Positions 1-9,228 are shown, counted from the first letter of the stretch. The stretch: 64,000 nucleotides of DNA from Jatrophihabitans endophyticus (GCF_900129455.1 NZ_FQVU01000001.1:992001-1056000); one strand, 5' to 3'. A program made the numbers and translations. The notes: generated by a model not told the origin, from the letters alone.

Positions 1-2
1 TC

Positions 3-323
3 GGCTTCACCTACGAACCCGGCCACGAGACGCCCGATCCGGCGGGTGACGACTGGCTGGTGCTGCGCAACGGCGGCACCCGGCTGCTCGCCTTCCAGCA
101 GGTCCCTTCGCTGACGGCGGCGACGTGGCCCGACGGCGCCGTTCCGCAGCAGCTGCACCTCGACTTCGGCGTGCGCTCGGTCGACGAGCTGCGCGTGCAC
201 CACGACCGCGTCCTCGCGCACGGCGGCCGGCTGCTGCAGGACCGCATCGACGACCCCGACGAGCCGCTGCGCGTCTACGCCGACCCGGCCGGCCACCCGT
301 TCTGCCTGTTCGTGCTCGGGTGA
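3..323 (+). CDS. VOC (glyoxalase/bleomycin-resistance fold) protein, 5' end outside window
   Basis: The open frame enters from the left edge and ends with TGA at 321-323, so 106 C-terminal residues are visible. The stretch with LRNGGTRLLAFQQV, QLHLDF, and the end DPAGHPFCLFVLG is the usual second half of a VOC domain: a beta strand carrying a putative metal-ligand His (QLHLDF), then a closing strand with D-P-x-G-H-P-F. Such proteins are small metal-dependent or binding-only enzymes of the cytosol, and the substrate cannot be told. A GTG at 60 would give only 87 residues and would cut the domain, so the true start lies upstream. The family is clear; the function is unknown. Confidence 0.75.
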   Translation, partial: GFTYEPGHETPDPAGDDWLVLRNGGTRLLAFQQVPSLTAATWPDGAVPQQLHLDFGVRSVDELRVHHDRVLAHGGRLLQDRIDDPDEPLRVYADPAGHPFCLFVLG

Positions 324-426
324 CGCCGCGCCGCCACCGGTCGTGAAGCGGCTGTTTGGGGGCTGTGCGCGCCCGGGTAGGTGAAGATCGCCGCGAGGGA
401 CGCGGCGGATCTTGGGGAGGGCACAC

Positions 427-813
427 ATGGCTCGGTCGGTCTCGACGTGGATCACGGTCGCGACGCTCACGGCGACGCTCGGTCTCACCGCGGCGTGCGG
501 CAGTGACAGCGACAGCGGTGGCGGCGGCGGCTCGGTCTCCCAGTCGCAGCTGGAGCAGAAGCTCAAGTCCGACAGCGATCTGAAGACCCAGCTCAGCGGC
601 AAGATCCCGAGTCAGGCGATGGATCTGACCTACACCTGCGTCGCGAAGGCCATGAAGAAAGACCTCTCCGACAGCGACCTGAAGAACTACGTCGACGACA
701 AGAAGAGCATCAACTCGATCGGGACCAAGGGTCAGAGCACGAAGCTGGCCACCGATCTGAAGAACTGCCTGCTCAACGGCGTGCGCAAGGGCAGCGCGTC
801 GCCGTCGAAGTAG
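427..813 (+). CDS. small secreted lipoprotein, function unknown
   Basis: 128 residues. The ATG at 427 is preceded by GGAGG at 416-420 with six bases between, so I prefer it to the in-frame start at 412. The N-terminus has a positively charged Arg, a hydrophobic stretch and a lipobox (LTAAC) with the lipidated Cys at residue 24. A Ser/Asp/Gly linker follows, then a Lys-rich, soluble domain of about 95 residues that keeps two further Cys (in TCVAK and NCLLN), which could form a disulfide. I do not recognise the domain. It is probably anchored on the outer face of the membrane. A stem-loop follows 13 bases after the stop, so it is likely a single-gene unit. Confidence 0.7.
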   Translation: MARSVSTWITVATLTATLGLTAACGSDSDSGGGGGSVSQSQLEQKLKSDSDLKTQLSGKIPSQAMDLTYTCVAKAMKKDLSDSDLKNYVDDKKSINSIGTKGQSTKLATDLKNCLLNGVRKGSASPSK

Positions 814-826
814 CCGCGCACCATCC

Positions 827-859
827 CACCGGCCGGCGCCGCTGCGGCGTCGGCCGGTG
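827..859 (+). terminator. GC-rich stem-loop after the lipoprotein gene
   Basis: Two 15-base arms (827-841 and 845-859) pair with one mismatch around a CTG loop. It sits 13 bases after the lipoprotein stop and has no T-run, as is usual for actinobacterial terminators. Confidence 0.6.
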
Positions 860-910
860 CGTCGTGACCCGCTGAGCCCGACCGGGTCCTGCACCGAGCA
901 GACTGCAGCC

Positions 911-1999
911 ATGCGCACCGTCGGGGTCGAAGAGGAGTTCCTGCTCGCACGCCGGAGCGGCGCCGGGCTCGCACCCGTGGCCGAGCAGGCGGTGCCCGAC
1001 AGCGCCCCGGGCTCGGTGTACGAACACGAGTTCAAGCGTGAGCAGGCCGAGCTCGCATCCGACCCGGTCACCGGGCTCGCCGATCTCGAACGACAGCTGC
1101 GCGACCGTCGGCGCACCCTCGCCGACCGGGCCGCGACCGCCGGTGCCCGCCTCGTCGCGTCGGGCACGAGCCCCAGCGCCGACGACGCGACCACGGTGGC
1201 GGACGAACGCTACGAGCGGATGCAGGACACCTACGCGCAGGTCGCCGCGGTCCAGCTGGTGTGCGGGATGCACATCCATGTCGCCGTCGACTCGCCCGAC
1301 GAGGGCATCCGGGTCATCGACCGGATCGGGCCGTGGCTTGCGGTGCTGCTCGCGCTGAGCGCCAACTCGCCGTTCTGGGCGGGCCTCGACACCGGGTACG
1401 CCAGCTACCGGACGGTGCTGTGGGGGCAGTGGCCCACGGCCGGACCCACCGCGCCCTTCGGCGACCACGCCCGCTACGAGCAGCTGGTGGCCGACCTCGT
1501 CACCGCCGGGGCCGCCGTCGACACCGGGATGATCTACTTCAACGCCCGGTTGTCGGCGACGTACCCGACCGTCGAGATCCGCGTCGCCGACGTGTGCCCC
1601 CGTGTCGAGGACGCGGTGGTGATCGCCGGGCTGGCCCGCGCGCTGGTCGACACGGCGGCGACGTCGCAGCTCCCGCAGTCCCGACCGGAGCTGCACCGCG
1701 CGGCGTCCTGGCGCGCCGCCCGCTACGGCCTCGACGCCGAGCTGTTCTCCCCCGGTCGCACCGCCCCGGCCCCGGCGTGGGACGTGGTCGCCGAGCTGCT
1801 GCACCTCACGCACGACGCCCTCGTCGCCACCGGCGACCTGGACGTCGTGCGCGAGGGGGTGGCCGCGATCCGCCGCCGCGGGAACGGCGCGGTGCGCCAG
1901 CGCGCGGCCCACGCCCGGACCGGATCACTCGCCGCGGTCTACGACGACCTCGCCGAGCTGACGGCCGCGGGCGGGCGTCAGCTCGACGGCGGGGCGTAG
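911..1999 (+). CDS. glutamate-cysteine ligase family 2 (YbdK-type carboxylate-amine ligase)
   Basis: 362 residues from ATG 911, the usual length for the GCS2/YbdK family. Recognisable blocks are VGVEEEF at residues 4-10 (acidic Mg/ATP site), SGTSP near 84-88, CGMHIHV at 118-124, then FWAGLDTGYASYRTVLWGQWP and FNARLSATYPTVEIRVADVCP. These enzymes join an amine to a carboxylate using ATP. Proven members make gamma-glutamylcysteine weakly, and related actinobacterial genes include the ergothioneine enzyme EgtA. No ergothioneine genes lie nearby, so I stop at the family name. Its last 22 bases overlap, tail to tail, the end of the VOC gene on the other strand. Confidence 0.85.
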   Translation: MRTVGVEEEFLLARRSGAGLAPVAEQAVPDSAPGSVYEHEFKREQAELASDPVTGLADLERQLRDRRRTLADRAATAGARLVASGTSPSADDATTVADERYERMQDTYAQVAAVQLVCGMHIHVAVDSPDEGIRVIDRIGPWLAVLLALSANSPFWAGLDTGYASYRTVLWGQWPTAGPTAPFGDHARYEQLVADLVTAGAAVDTGMIYFNARLSATYPTVEIRVADVCPRVEDAVVIAGLARALVDTAATSQLPQSRPELHRAASWRAARYGLDAELFSPGRTAPAPAWDVVAELLHLTHDALVATGDLDVVREGVAAIRRRGNGAVRQRAAHARTGSLAAVYDDLAELTAAGGRQLDGGA

Positions 2000-2337
2000 A
2001 ACTGCAGGTCGTTGCCCTCGGAGTCCTTGAACGGGGCGATGCGGCCCCACGGGTGGTCGCTGATCTCGCCGGTGAACTCGACGCCGGCGCCCCGCAGCCG
2101 CGACACCTCCTCGTCGATTCCGCCGTCGGGCTGGAAGCTGATGACCGCACCGCCGCCGGACGACGCCGTGGCCGTCTCGCGGCCGTTGAGCCCGAGCGTC
2201 AGCCCGTTGGCGTCGATCTCGGCCCAGTCGTCGCCCTGTCGGTCCTGCAGGGACAGTCCCAGGGTCTCGGAGTAGAACTGCACCGCTCGGTCCATGTCCT
2301 CGATCGGGACCCACACCGTTGCCACACCGGAAGCCAT
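1978..2337 (-). CDS. VOC family protein
   Basis: 119 residues. It opens with VATVWVPIEDMDRAVQFYSETLGL, the standard VOC first strand and helix, and closes with FKDSEGNDLQFYAPP. One domain is present. The ATG at 2337 lies one base after the TGA of the TetR gene (2341-2339), so the two are almost certainly co-transcribed and translationally coupled. By analogy with other TetR-VOC pairs the product may detoxify or bind the small molecule sensed by the regulator, but that is inference. Its 3' end overlaps the convergent ligase gene by 22 bases. Confidence 0.8.
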   Translation of the reverse strand: MASGVATVWVPIEDMDRAVQFYSETLGLSLQDRQGDDWAEIDANGLTLGLNGRETATASSGGGAVISFQPDGGIDEEVSRLRGAGVEFTGEISDHPWGRIAPFKDSEGNDLQFYAPPSS

Positions 2338-2338
2338 G

Positions 2339-3148
2339 TCACACCCTCTGTTCGCCGTCGTTGTCGGACAGAGAACGATTACCCCGGGTGCGCGTCGCGG
2401 CAACGCCCGCACCGGCGGCCGCGTCGAGGTCGCCCACGTCGGCGGCGAGCCCGGCCGCCATGCCGCCGAGCAGATACCCCAACCCGGTGTCGAAGACCTC
2501 GTCCGGGGTGAGCGCGGACGGGTTTGCCACGAGCCGGGTGAGCAGCGGGAAGCTGTCCTCGGTGAGCTGCGCGGCGAGGTAGCTCGCGACGTCGGCGGCG
2601 CCGGCGCCGCCGCGTGCGGTCGCGGAGACCGCCTCGGGACGCACCGACCCGCACACGTAGACCAGCACCGTCTCCAGGCAGCGCGCCGCGGTGTGGACGT
2701 CGACCCCGGCGCTGTTCATGGCCGCGATCGTCCGCTCGCTGAAGCGCAGCCCGTTCGGGCCGCTCGGCGCACGCAGGCCGAGCAGCCCCGAGAGCCAGGG
2801 GCGGCGTCGGACGGTCTCGCGGACGGCGTGGGCGAGCTGCCACAGCTGCACCGGCCAGTCCGCGTTCTCGTTCCAGCGCTCGACCTCGCCGAGCGCGACG
2901 TCGACCATCAGGTCGAGCAGCTCGGCACGGTCGGTGAGGTAGTGCTGCAGCCGCACGCCGGGGATGCCGAGGCGCCCGGCGACGCGCTTGACCGACACGG
3001 CCGGCAGGCTCTCCACCTCGGCGACGGCGAACGCCGCCGCGGCGATCTCCTCGCGGGTGAGCACACTCGACCGGTCGCGTGAGCGCGGCGGCTGCCGGTC
3101 CCACAACGATCCGGGCGGGGTGGGCTCGGGAAACGGGTGAGTGCTCAT
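2339..3148 (-). CDS. TetR/AcrR-family transcriptional regulator
   Basis: 269 residues from ATG 3148, which has GGAGG upstream at a suitable distance. An extended Pro/Arg-rich N-terminus of about 30 residues precedes the helix-turn-helix (EEIAAAAFAVAEVE through KRVAGRLGIPGVRLQHYLTD). The rest is an alpha-helical ligand-binding domain that resembles the TetR_C_1 type. The protein should bind DNA as a dimer and be released by a small ligand. It leads a two-gene unit with the VOC gene. I see no clear operator palindrome in the short upstream gap, much of which is the stem-loop at 3190-3227. Confidence 0.85.
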   Translation of the reverse strand: MSTHPFPEPTPPGSLWDRQPPRSRDRSSVLTREEIAAAAFAVAEVESLPAVSVKRVAGRLGIPGVRLQHYLTDRAELLDLMVDVALGEVERWNENADWPVQLWQLAHAVRETVRRRPWLSGLLGLRAPSGPNGLRFSERTIAAMNSAGVDVHTAARCLETVLVYVCGSVRPEAVSATARGGAGAADVASYLAAQLTEDSFPLLTRLVANPSALTPDEVFDTGLGYLLGGMAAGLAADVGDLDAAAGAGVAATRTRGNRSLSDNDGEQRV

Positions 3149-3189
3149 CGTCCTCGTCCTCCGGGGGCGTGCCGCGTCGACGTTCGGGT

Positions 3190-3227
3190 GGGTGGGGTGC
3201 GCCGCGTCGCTGCGGCGCACCCCACCC
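3190..3227 (-). terminator. perfect 16-bp stem-loop after the giant repeat gene
   Basis: Arms at 3190-3205 and 3212-3227 are perfectly complementary (starts GGGTGGGG) with a 6-base loop. It is 27 bases past the stop of the 1950-residue gene on the minus strand and just before the TetR promoter region, so it most likely ends the surface-protein transcript. There is no U-tract. Confidence 0.7.
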
Positions 3228-3254
3228 GGTCGTGCGTGGTGACGACCCGGGCCC

Positions 3255-6200
3255 CTACGACTCGGTGCGCCGCAGTCGGCCGGCCATCAGCAGGATCAGC
3301 CCGATGACCAGCAGCAGCGCGCCGCCGATGGCCCAGTTCACCGCGCTGACGCCGGTGTAGGCCATCGCGCCGACGGTCGTCGCCGATGCCCCGACCACCA
3401 TGGCGCCCGCACCCCGAGGGGCCGACGTCAGCGCGGCCGCGTGGCGACCCGCCGGGGCGCTCGCCGCGGCAGCCTCCGTGCCGCTGCCCGACCCGGTGTC
3501 GGCGCCGGCGTCGGAACCGGTCCCACCGCCCGTGCCGGTCCCGCCACCGGTGCCGGTGCCACCATCCGTGCCGGTGCCACCACCCGTGCCGGTGCCACCA
3601 CCCGTGCCGGTGCCACCGCCGGTGGACCCCGAGCCGCTGGAGCCGGACCCGGACGACGACCCGCTGTTGCCGGAGTCGCCGCCGTTGCCGGTCGTCGCGG
3701 TGGAGCCGGAGTTCGACGTGGACGTCGCCGACCCGGAGTCGCCGCCGGTGCTGCTGTTGCCCGTGGTCGCCGAACCGGTGTCGCCGCTGCCGGTGTCACC
3801 GCTCGCCCCGGACGTCGCCGAGCCCGACGTGCCGCCGCCGGCCTCGCCGGTGACGGCCCCGGTGTCGCCCGAGTCGCCGGACTCGTCGGAGCCGCCGGTG
3901 CCGCCCGAGCCGGAGCTCGGCCCGGACCCGCCCGAACCGTCGACCGTGCCGCTGTCGCCGGAGGTCCCGGTCACCGAACCGCCCTCGGCGTCGCCGCTGG
4001 TCGCGTCGACCTGCGGCTGCGACGAGGCGTCGCCGCTGTCGCCGGACTGCGAGTCGCCGTCGGTCGAGGTGTCGGTGTCCCCGGACGAGGCGTCGGCCGA
4101 CGAGTCCGCCGAGGACGTGGCGTCGCCGGAGTTCCCGCCGTCGCCGGTGTCACCGGACGTGCCGGTCCCCTCGGCGCTGCCGCCGGAGCCGGAGCCGCCG
4201 GACGAGCCGCTGCCCGAGCCGCCGGTGTCGCCGGACGAGGTCGCGCCGGTGGCGTCCGCCGTGCCGGAGTCGCCGCTGTTCCCGCCATTGCCGCTGGTCG
4301 CGACGGAGGTCGCGGTACTGGTGCCGGTGGCCGAGCCGCTGTTCCCGCCGGTGCTGGTGTTGGTCGTGCTCGCGTCGCCGGTGTCACCCGACCACGTGTC
4401 GCCGGCCGCCCCGGCCGTCGCGTCGCCGGACGTGCCGCCGCCGGCCGTGCCGGTGACGTCGCCGGTGTCGCCCGAGGACGACTCCGACGAGCTGGCGCCG
4501 GTGCCGCCGCTGCCCGACGAACCGCTGGACCCGCTGCCCGAACCGGTGACCGTGCCGCTGTCGCCGGACGTCCCGGTCACCGAACCGCCGGTGGCGCCGC
4601 CGCTGGTCGCGTCGACCTGCGGCTGCGACGAGGCGGTGCCGCTGTCCCCGGAACGCGAGTCGCCCGACGTCGTCGTCGAGGTCGAACCGCTCGTGCCGTC
4701 GGCGGTGGACGACGCGGTGGAGTCCGCGTCGCCGGAGTCGCCGCCGGTGCCGGTCGTCCCGGAGTGCGCCGTGCCGGTGGCGTCGCCACCGTCACCCGAC
4801 CCGCCGGTCCCGGTGCCACCGCCGGTGTCGCCGGACCCGGTCGAGGTGTCGGCCGTCGCGTCGCCCGAGTCGCCGGACCCGCCGCCGCTGCCGGTGATCG
4901 CGCCGGACGTCGCCTCGGAGGTGCCGGTGGCGGCACCGGAGTCGCCGCCGGTGGCCGTGTTCCCGGTCCTCGCCGCGCCGGTGTCACCGGACCACGTGTC
5001 GCCGGTGGAGCGCGCCGTGGCGTCGCCCGACGTCCCGCCGCCGGCCGTGCCGTCGACCGACCCGGTGTCGCCCGAGGTCGTCGAGCTCGTCGAGGACCCG
5101 GTGCCGCCGTTGCCGGCGTCGCCGCTGCCGCTCTCACCCGAGACGGCGCCGCTCGACCCGGACGTGCCGGTCACGGTTCCGCCCTCGGCGTCACCGCTGG
5201 TCGCGGTGACGGTCGGGCTGGACGTCGCGTCGCCGCTGCTGCCCGACTGCGAGTCGCCGGTGGTGCTGGTGGTCGTGTCGCCACTCGTGCCCGACGCGCT
5301 CGAGTCGGCGTCGGACGACGCGTCGCCCGAGACGCCACCGTCGCCGGTGTCACCCGAGTCGGCCGTGCCGGTCGCGGTACCGCCGGCCCCGGACCCACCG
5401 GTGCCGTTGCCGCCGCTGCTGCTGCCGCCGGTGTCGCCCGAGGACGTCGTGGCCGAGCCGTCGGCGGAGCCGCTGTCGCCCGACGAGCCACCGGCGCCGC
5501 TCAGGGCACCGGACGTCGCCGTCGAGGTGCCGGTGGCCGCCCCGCTGTCGCCACCGGTGGCCGTGTTCGCGGTGCTCGCTGCGCCGGTGTTCCCGGAGGA
5601 CGTGTCGCCGGCTGCAGTCGCCGTGGCGGCACCGGAGTGGCCGCCGCCGGCCGTGCCGGTCACGGCGCCGGAGTCGCCCGAGGTCATGTCGACCGACGAG
5701 CTGCCGCTGCCGCCGCCGCCCGAGGTCGACCCGCTGCCGCCGCTGCCGCTGACCGCGCCGGTGTCACCCGACGTCCCGGCGACGCTGCCGCCGGCGGCGT
5801 GGCCGCTGGTGGCGGTCGCGTTCTGCGTGGAGTCGGCGGCGCCACTGCTGCCCGACCAGGCGTCACCGCTGCTGTGGGTCGCGGTGTCGCCACTGGCCGC
5901 CGTGCCCTCGGACGTCGCCGACGAGTCGGCCGCGCCGCTGTCGCCGCCGGTGCCGGTGTCGCCGGACGTCGCGTCCGACGTGGCCTCGCGGCCGTTGCCG
6001 GAGCCGCCGGTGCCCTCGGCCGTGCCGCCGCCGCCGGTCGAGCCGGACCCGCTGCTGCTGTCGGCCGTTGCGGTGCCCGAGTCGCCGGACGAGCCGCCGG
6101 CGCCCGTGGTGGCACCGGACGTCCCGGTGGAGCGTCCCGATGCCGCACCGCTGTCGCCGCCGGTGCTCCGGTTGGACGTCGTCGCCGCGCCGGTGGAACC

Positions 6201-9107
6201 CGAGGTGGTGTTCCCCGCCGTGGTCGCCGACGCCGGACCGGAGGTGCCGCCGTCGGCGGAGCCGGTCACGTCACCGGAGTCACCGGAGCGCAACGTCGTG
6301 CTCGAGGCACCGCTGCCGCCACCGCCCTCGGTCGAGCCGGAACCGCCGTTGGTCCCGGTCACCGTGCCGGTGTCGCCGGAGCGACCGGTGACGGTCCCGC
6401 CGTCCGCGTCGCCACTACGTGCCGAGGCGCCCTGGGTCGAGGTCGCGGCCCCGCTGTCGCCGGACCACGAGTCGCCCGACGTGGTGGTGTCGGTCGAGCC
6501 GCTCGTCCCGGACGCCCACGAGTCCGCGTCCGACGACGCGTCGCCCGAGCTGCCGCCGGACCCGGTGTCACCCGAGTGGCCGGCGCCGGTGGCGGTGCCG
6601 CCCGCGCCCGAACCGCCGGTGCCGTTGGCCGTGCTGGCGCTGCCGGAGCCCGCGGTGTCGCCCGACGAGGTGCCGGCTGAGCCGGTGGCCGAGCCGCTGT
6701 CGCCGGAGCTGCCGCCCCGACCGGTGGTGGCCCCGGAGGTGCCGGTCGAGCGGCCGCTGGCCGCCCCGCTGTCGCCGCCGGTGCTGGTGTTCGTGGTGCT
6801 CGCGTTCCCGGTCGAGCCGGAGGTGGTGTCACCCGACGTCGTCGCGGTGGCGGCACCGCTCGTGCCCCCGCCGGCGTGGCCGGTGACGTCACCGGAGTCA
6901 CCCGACGTCAACACCATGGAGCTGCCGCCCGAGCCGCCCCCGCCGGTCGTGCTGCCGGTGCGCCCCATCGTGCCGGTGACGTCGCCGGTGTCGCCGGAGC
7001 GGCCGTCGACGGAGCCGCCGCCGGCGTGCCCGCTGGTGGCCGTCGCGGTCTGCTCGGAGTTCGCGTCGCCGCTGCTGCCCGAGCGCGAGCTGCCGCTGGT
7101 GGTGGTGGCGGTGTCGCCGCTGGTGGCGTCACCCCGCGAGGACGAGGCCGACGTCGCCGCTGCGGAGTCGCCCCCGGTGCCGGTGGTGCCGCTCTCGCCG
7201 CTGCCGGTCGCGGTGCCGCCGTCGCCCGAGCCGCCGGTCCCGGTGGCCGTCCCGCTGCCGCCGGTGTCGCCCGAGGACGTGGTGGCCGTGCCCGTACCCG
7301 CGCCGCTGCCGCCGGAGTCGCCGCCGGCACCGGTGGTGGCCGTCGACGTGCCGGTGGACGTGCCGGTCGCGGCGCCGCTGTCGCCGCCGGTGCTCGTGTT
7401 GTGGGTGGACGCGTTCCCGGTCGACCCCGAGGTGGTGTCGCCCGACGTCGTCGCCGTGGCCGGGCCGCTGGTCCCGCCGTCGGCCGAGCCGTCGACGTCG
7501 CCGGAGTTCCCGGACGTGAGCACCATCGAGGTGCCGCCGGAGCCGCCGCCGCCGGTGGCGTCGCCGCTGCCGTCGATCGAGCCGGTCACGTCCCCGGTGT
7601 CGCCGGAGCGCCCGGTGACGGTGCCGCCGTCGGCGTCGCCGCTGTCGGCCGTCGCGTCCTGGTGCGAGCTCGCGCTGCCGCTGCTGCCGGACTGCGAGTC
7701 GCCCGACGTCGTGGTGGTGGTCGAACCGCTGTGCGCGCTGCCGTCCGACGTCGCGGCCGAGTTCGCCGCGCCGGAGTCGCCGCCGGACCCGGTGTCGCCC
7801 GAGCTGCCGTCGGCGGTGGCGTCGCCGCCGCTGCCCGAGCCGCCGGAGCTGCCCCCGGACGTGTCGTCGCCGTCGCCGCTGCCGCCCGACCCGGAGGTCG
7901 ACGTGCCGCGACCCGAGCCGCTGTCGCCGGAGCTGCCGCCGCTGCCGGTGGTGGCGCCGGACACGGCCTGCGAGCCGGAGTTCGCCGTCCCGCTGTCCCC
8001 ACCGTTGCTGGTGTTGGCCGTCGTCGCGCTGCCGCTCGAGCCGGAGTGCGTCGGACCGGTGGAGACCGCCGAGGCCGACCCGGTGTGGCCGCCGGACGCG
8101 GTGCCGGTGACGTTCCCGGAGTTCCCCGAGCTCGCGACCATGGAGACCCCGCCGGAGCCGCCGCCGTCCGAGGCGTCGTCACTGCCCGCGCTCGCGACGT
8201 CGACGTCCTCCGTGCGGCCGTGGGCCTGCCCGGTGGTGCCCGAGCCGCCGGTCACGTGACCGCCGCCGGCGTCACCGCTGCTGGCCGAGGCGTGCTGCCC
8301 GGAGGTCGCCGACCCGCTGTCGCCCGAGCGCGACGAGCCCTCGGTCGAGGTCGTGGTGTCGCCGCTGCGCGACGTCGAGGACGAGTCGCCGCGCGACTCG
8401 GCGGTGCCGGAGCCGCCGCCGTCGCCGGTCGCGCCGGACGATCCGCTGCCGCGGCTCGACCCGCCCGCGCCCGAGCCGCCGGAGCCGGCGGCACCGGAGT
8501 GCGTGTCGCCCTTGCCCTGACCCGATCCCGAGTCGCCGGAGTTCCCACCGGAGCCGGAGGAGGCGTGCGAGGAGCCCGACGAGTTCGAGTTCGACGAGCC
8601 GGAGTTGCCGCCGTTCGAGCTGTTGCGGGTGCTGGCCGAGCCGGTCGACCCGCTCGACGTCCCCCCGGACGTCGAGGAGGACGCGGACCCGCTGGTGCCG
8701 CCGCCGGACTTGCCGTTCACCGAGCCGGAGCTCCCCGACTCGTGCCGGACGACAGCTCCACCCGTGCCGCCCCCCGTGCCGCCGCCGTTGCCACCGTGGG
8801 AGCTGCCGTTGCCGGAGCTGCCGGAGCTGCCGCTGGTGGAGCCGCCACCGGCGTCGCCGCTGTGCGACGTGCTGGTCGGCGAGCTGTCGGCATCGCCGGA
8901 GCCGCCGGACTGCGACGAGCCGCCGCTGTGCGTCGACGTGCTGCCCGAGGACGAGCTGCTGGACGAGTGCGACGAGGACGAGGAGCTGCCGGAGTTGCCT
9001 CCGGAGCCGGTCTTGCCGGATCCGCCGTGGCCGCTGGCGTCGCCGCCGGTGCCGGATCCTCCGTTGGCTGCGTGGAGCTGGGCAGCCAGAACCAGTTCGA
9101 TGAGCAT
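3255..9107 (-). CDS. giant SGDTG-repeat surface protein with C-terminal sorting signal
   Basis: 1950 residues, nearly all Gly, Ser, Thr, Asp and Ala, with no Cys. After a 120-residue Gly/Ser/His-rich head, a unit of about 202 residues repeats eight times and a ninth copy breaks off (residues about 120-1825). Each unit opens with SGDSGDVTG...GGTSG and contains SGDTTSGSTGxA, GGDSGAATG and SGDTGxVxG. A (GTGTGG)n linker follows, then MAYTG at 1915-1919, a 20-residue hydrophobic helix and an RLRRTES tail. This layout is that of a sortase substrate, and MAYTG resembles the LAxTG signal of actinobacterial class E sortases. The N-terminus (MLIELVLAAQLHAANGG) is only a short hydrophobic stretch. The frame stays open for more than 120 bases upstream without another ATG or GTG, so the start is uncertain. 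The minus strand is chosen because only it gives an anchor. Confidence 0.75.
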   Translation of the reverse strand: MLIELVLAAQLHAANGGSGTGGDASGHGGSGKTGSGGNSGSSSSSSHSSSSSSSGSTSTHSGGSSQSGGSGDADSSPTSTSHSGDAGGGSTSGSSGSSGNGSSHGGNGGGTGGGTGGAVVRHESGSSGSVNGKSGGGTSGSASSSTSGGTSSGSTGSASTRNSSNGGNSGSSNSNSSGSSHASSGSGGNSGDSGSGQGKGDTHSGAAGSGGSGAGGSSRGSGSSGATGDGGGSGTAESRGDSSSTSRSGDTTTSTEGSSRSGDSGSATSGQHASASSGDAGGGHVTGGSGTTGQAHGRTEDVDVASAGSDDASDGGGSGGVSMVASSGNSGNVTGTASGGHTGSASAVSTGPTHSGSSGSATTANTSNGGDSGTANSGSQAVSGATTGSGGSSGDSGSGRGTSTSGSGGSGDGDDTSGGSSGGSGSGGDATADGSSGDTGSGGDSGAANSAATSDGSAHSGSTTTTTSGDSQSGSSGSASSHQDATADSGDADGGTVTGRSGDTGDVTGSIDGSGDATGGGGSGGTSMVLTSGNSGDVDGSADGGTSGPATATTSGDTTSGSTGNASTHNTSTGGDSGAATGTSTGTSTATTGAGGDSGGSGAGTGTATTSSGDTGGSGTATGTGGSGDGGTATGSGESGTTGTGGDSAAATSASSSRGDATSGDTATTTSGSSRSGSSGDANSEQTATATSGHAGGGSVDGRSGDTGDVTGTMGRTGSTTGGGGSGGSSMVLTSGDSGDVTGHAGGGTSGAATATTSGDTTSGSTGNASTTNTSTGGDSGAASGRSTGTSGATTGRGGSSGDSGSATGSAGTSSGDTAGSGSASTANGTGGSGAGGTATGAGHSGDTGSGGSSGDASSDADSWASGTSGSTDTTTSGDSWSGDSGAATSTQGASARSGDADGGTVTGRSGDTGTVTGTNGGSGSTEGGGGSGASSTTLRSGDSGDVTGSADGGTSGPASATTAGNTTSGSTGAATTSNRSTGGDSGAASGRSTGTSGATTGAGGSSGDSGTATADSSSGSGSTGGGGTAEGTGGSGNGREATSDATSGDTGTGGDSGAADSSATSEGTAASGDTATHSSGDAWSGSSGAADSTQNATATSGHAAGGSVAGTSGDTGAVSGSGGSGSTSGGGGSGSSSVDMTSGDSGAVTGTAGGGHSGAATATAAGDTSSGNTGAASTANTATGGDSGAATGTSTATSGALSGAGGSSGDSGSADGSATTSSGDTGGSSSGGNGTGGSGAGGTATGTADSGDTGDGGVSGDASSDADSSASGTSGDTTTSTTGDSQSGSSGDATSSPTVTATSGDAEGGTVTGTSGSSGAVSGESGSGDAGNGGTGSSTSSTTSGDTGSVDGTAGGGTSGDATARSTGDTWSGDTGAARTGNTATGGDSGAATGTSEATSGAITGSGGGSGDSGDATADTSTGSGDTGGGTGTGGSGDGGDATGTAHSGTTGTGGDSGDADSTASSTADGTSGSTSTTTSGDSRSGDSGTASSQPQVDATSGGATGGSVTGTSGDSGTVTGSGSGSSGSSGSGGTGASSSESSSGDTGDVTGTAGGGTSGDATAGAAGDTWSGDTGDASTTNTSTGGNSGSATGTSTATSVATSGNGGNSGDSGTADATGATSSGDTGGSGSGSSGGSGSGGSAEGTGTSGDTGDGGNSGDATSSADSSADASSGDTDTSTDGDSQSGDSGDASSQPQVDATSGDAEGGSVTGTSGDSGTVDGSGGSGPSSGSGGTGGSDESGDSGDTGAVTGEAGGGTSGSATSGASGDTGSGDTGSATTGNSSTGGDSGSATSTSNSGSTATTGNGGDSGNSGSSSGSGSSGSGSTGGGTGTGGGTGTGGGTGTDGGTGTGGGTGTGGGTGSDAGADTGSGSGTEAAAASAPAGRHAAALTSAPRGAGAMVVGASATTVGAMAYTGVSAVNWAIGGALLLVIGLILLMAGRLRRTES
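3513..3620 (-). repeat. 18-bp tandem repeat encoding a (GTGTGG)n linker
   Basis: About six 18-base units, read on the plus strand as GTGCCGGTGCCACCACCC with small changes, encode six copies of a Gly-Thr-rich hexapeptide. One unit carries Asp for Gly. The linker separates the long repeats from the wall-sorting region and is a likely slippage site. Confidence 0.8.
3632..8750 (-). repeat. about 202-residue (606-bp) protein repeats, eight full and one partial
   Basis: Aligning by eye on the core S-G-(D/N)-(S/T)-G-x-V-x-G and the following GG(T/H)SG gives nine unit starts. I counted one unit at 203 residues, and the mean spacing from the first to the ninth start is about 202. Neighbouring central units are most alike. 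The first and last ones are more diverged, the usual result of expansion in the middle of an array. Confidence 0.8.
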
Positions 9108-9228
9108 GGAGCCTCTTCTTCTTCGAATCGGACGTTCGCGCCGTGGGGCTGACGGCTGGGCGTTACGTGATTTGCGCGTTTCCGCGCTATACGGGTTCCG
9201 GACGGTGCCGGGTCGAACGGTCAGGTGG

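Noticed and set aside
3400-8259. A 1619-codon open frame on the plus strand, Pro/Val/Ser/Glu-rich, opposite the giant gene
   Set aside because: The antisense of Ser-Gly-Asp codons reads as Pro-Val-Ser-Pro-type repeats. The plus frame has no signal peptide, anchor or ribosome site, whereas the minus frame has a sortase-like C-terminus. The other long open frames there (3441-6680, 6876-9152, 8605-10611) are the same effect.
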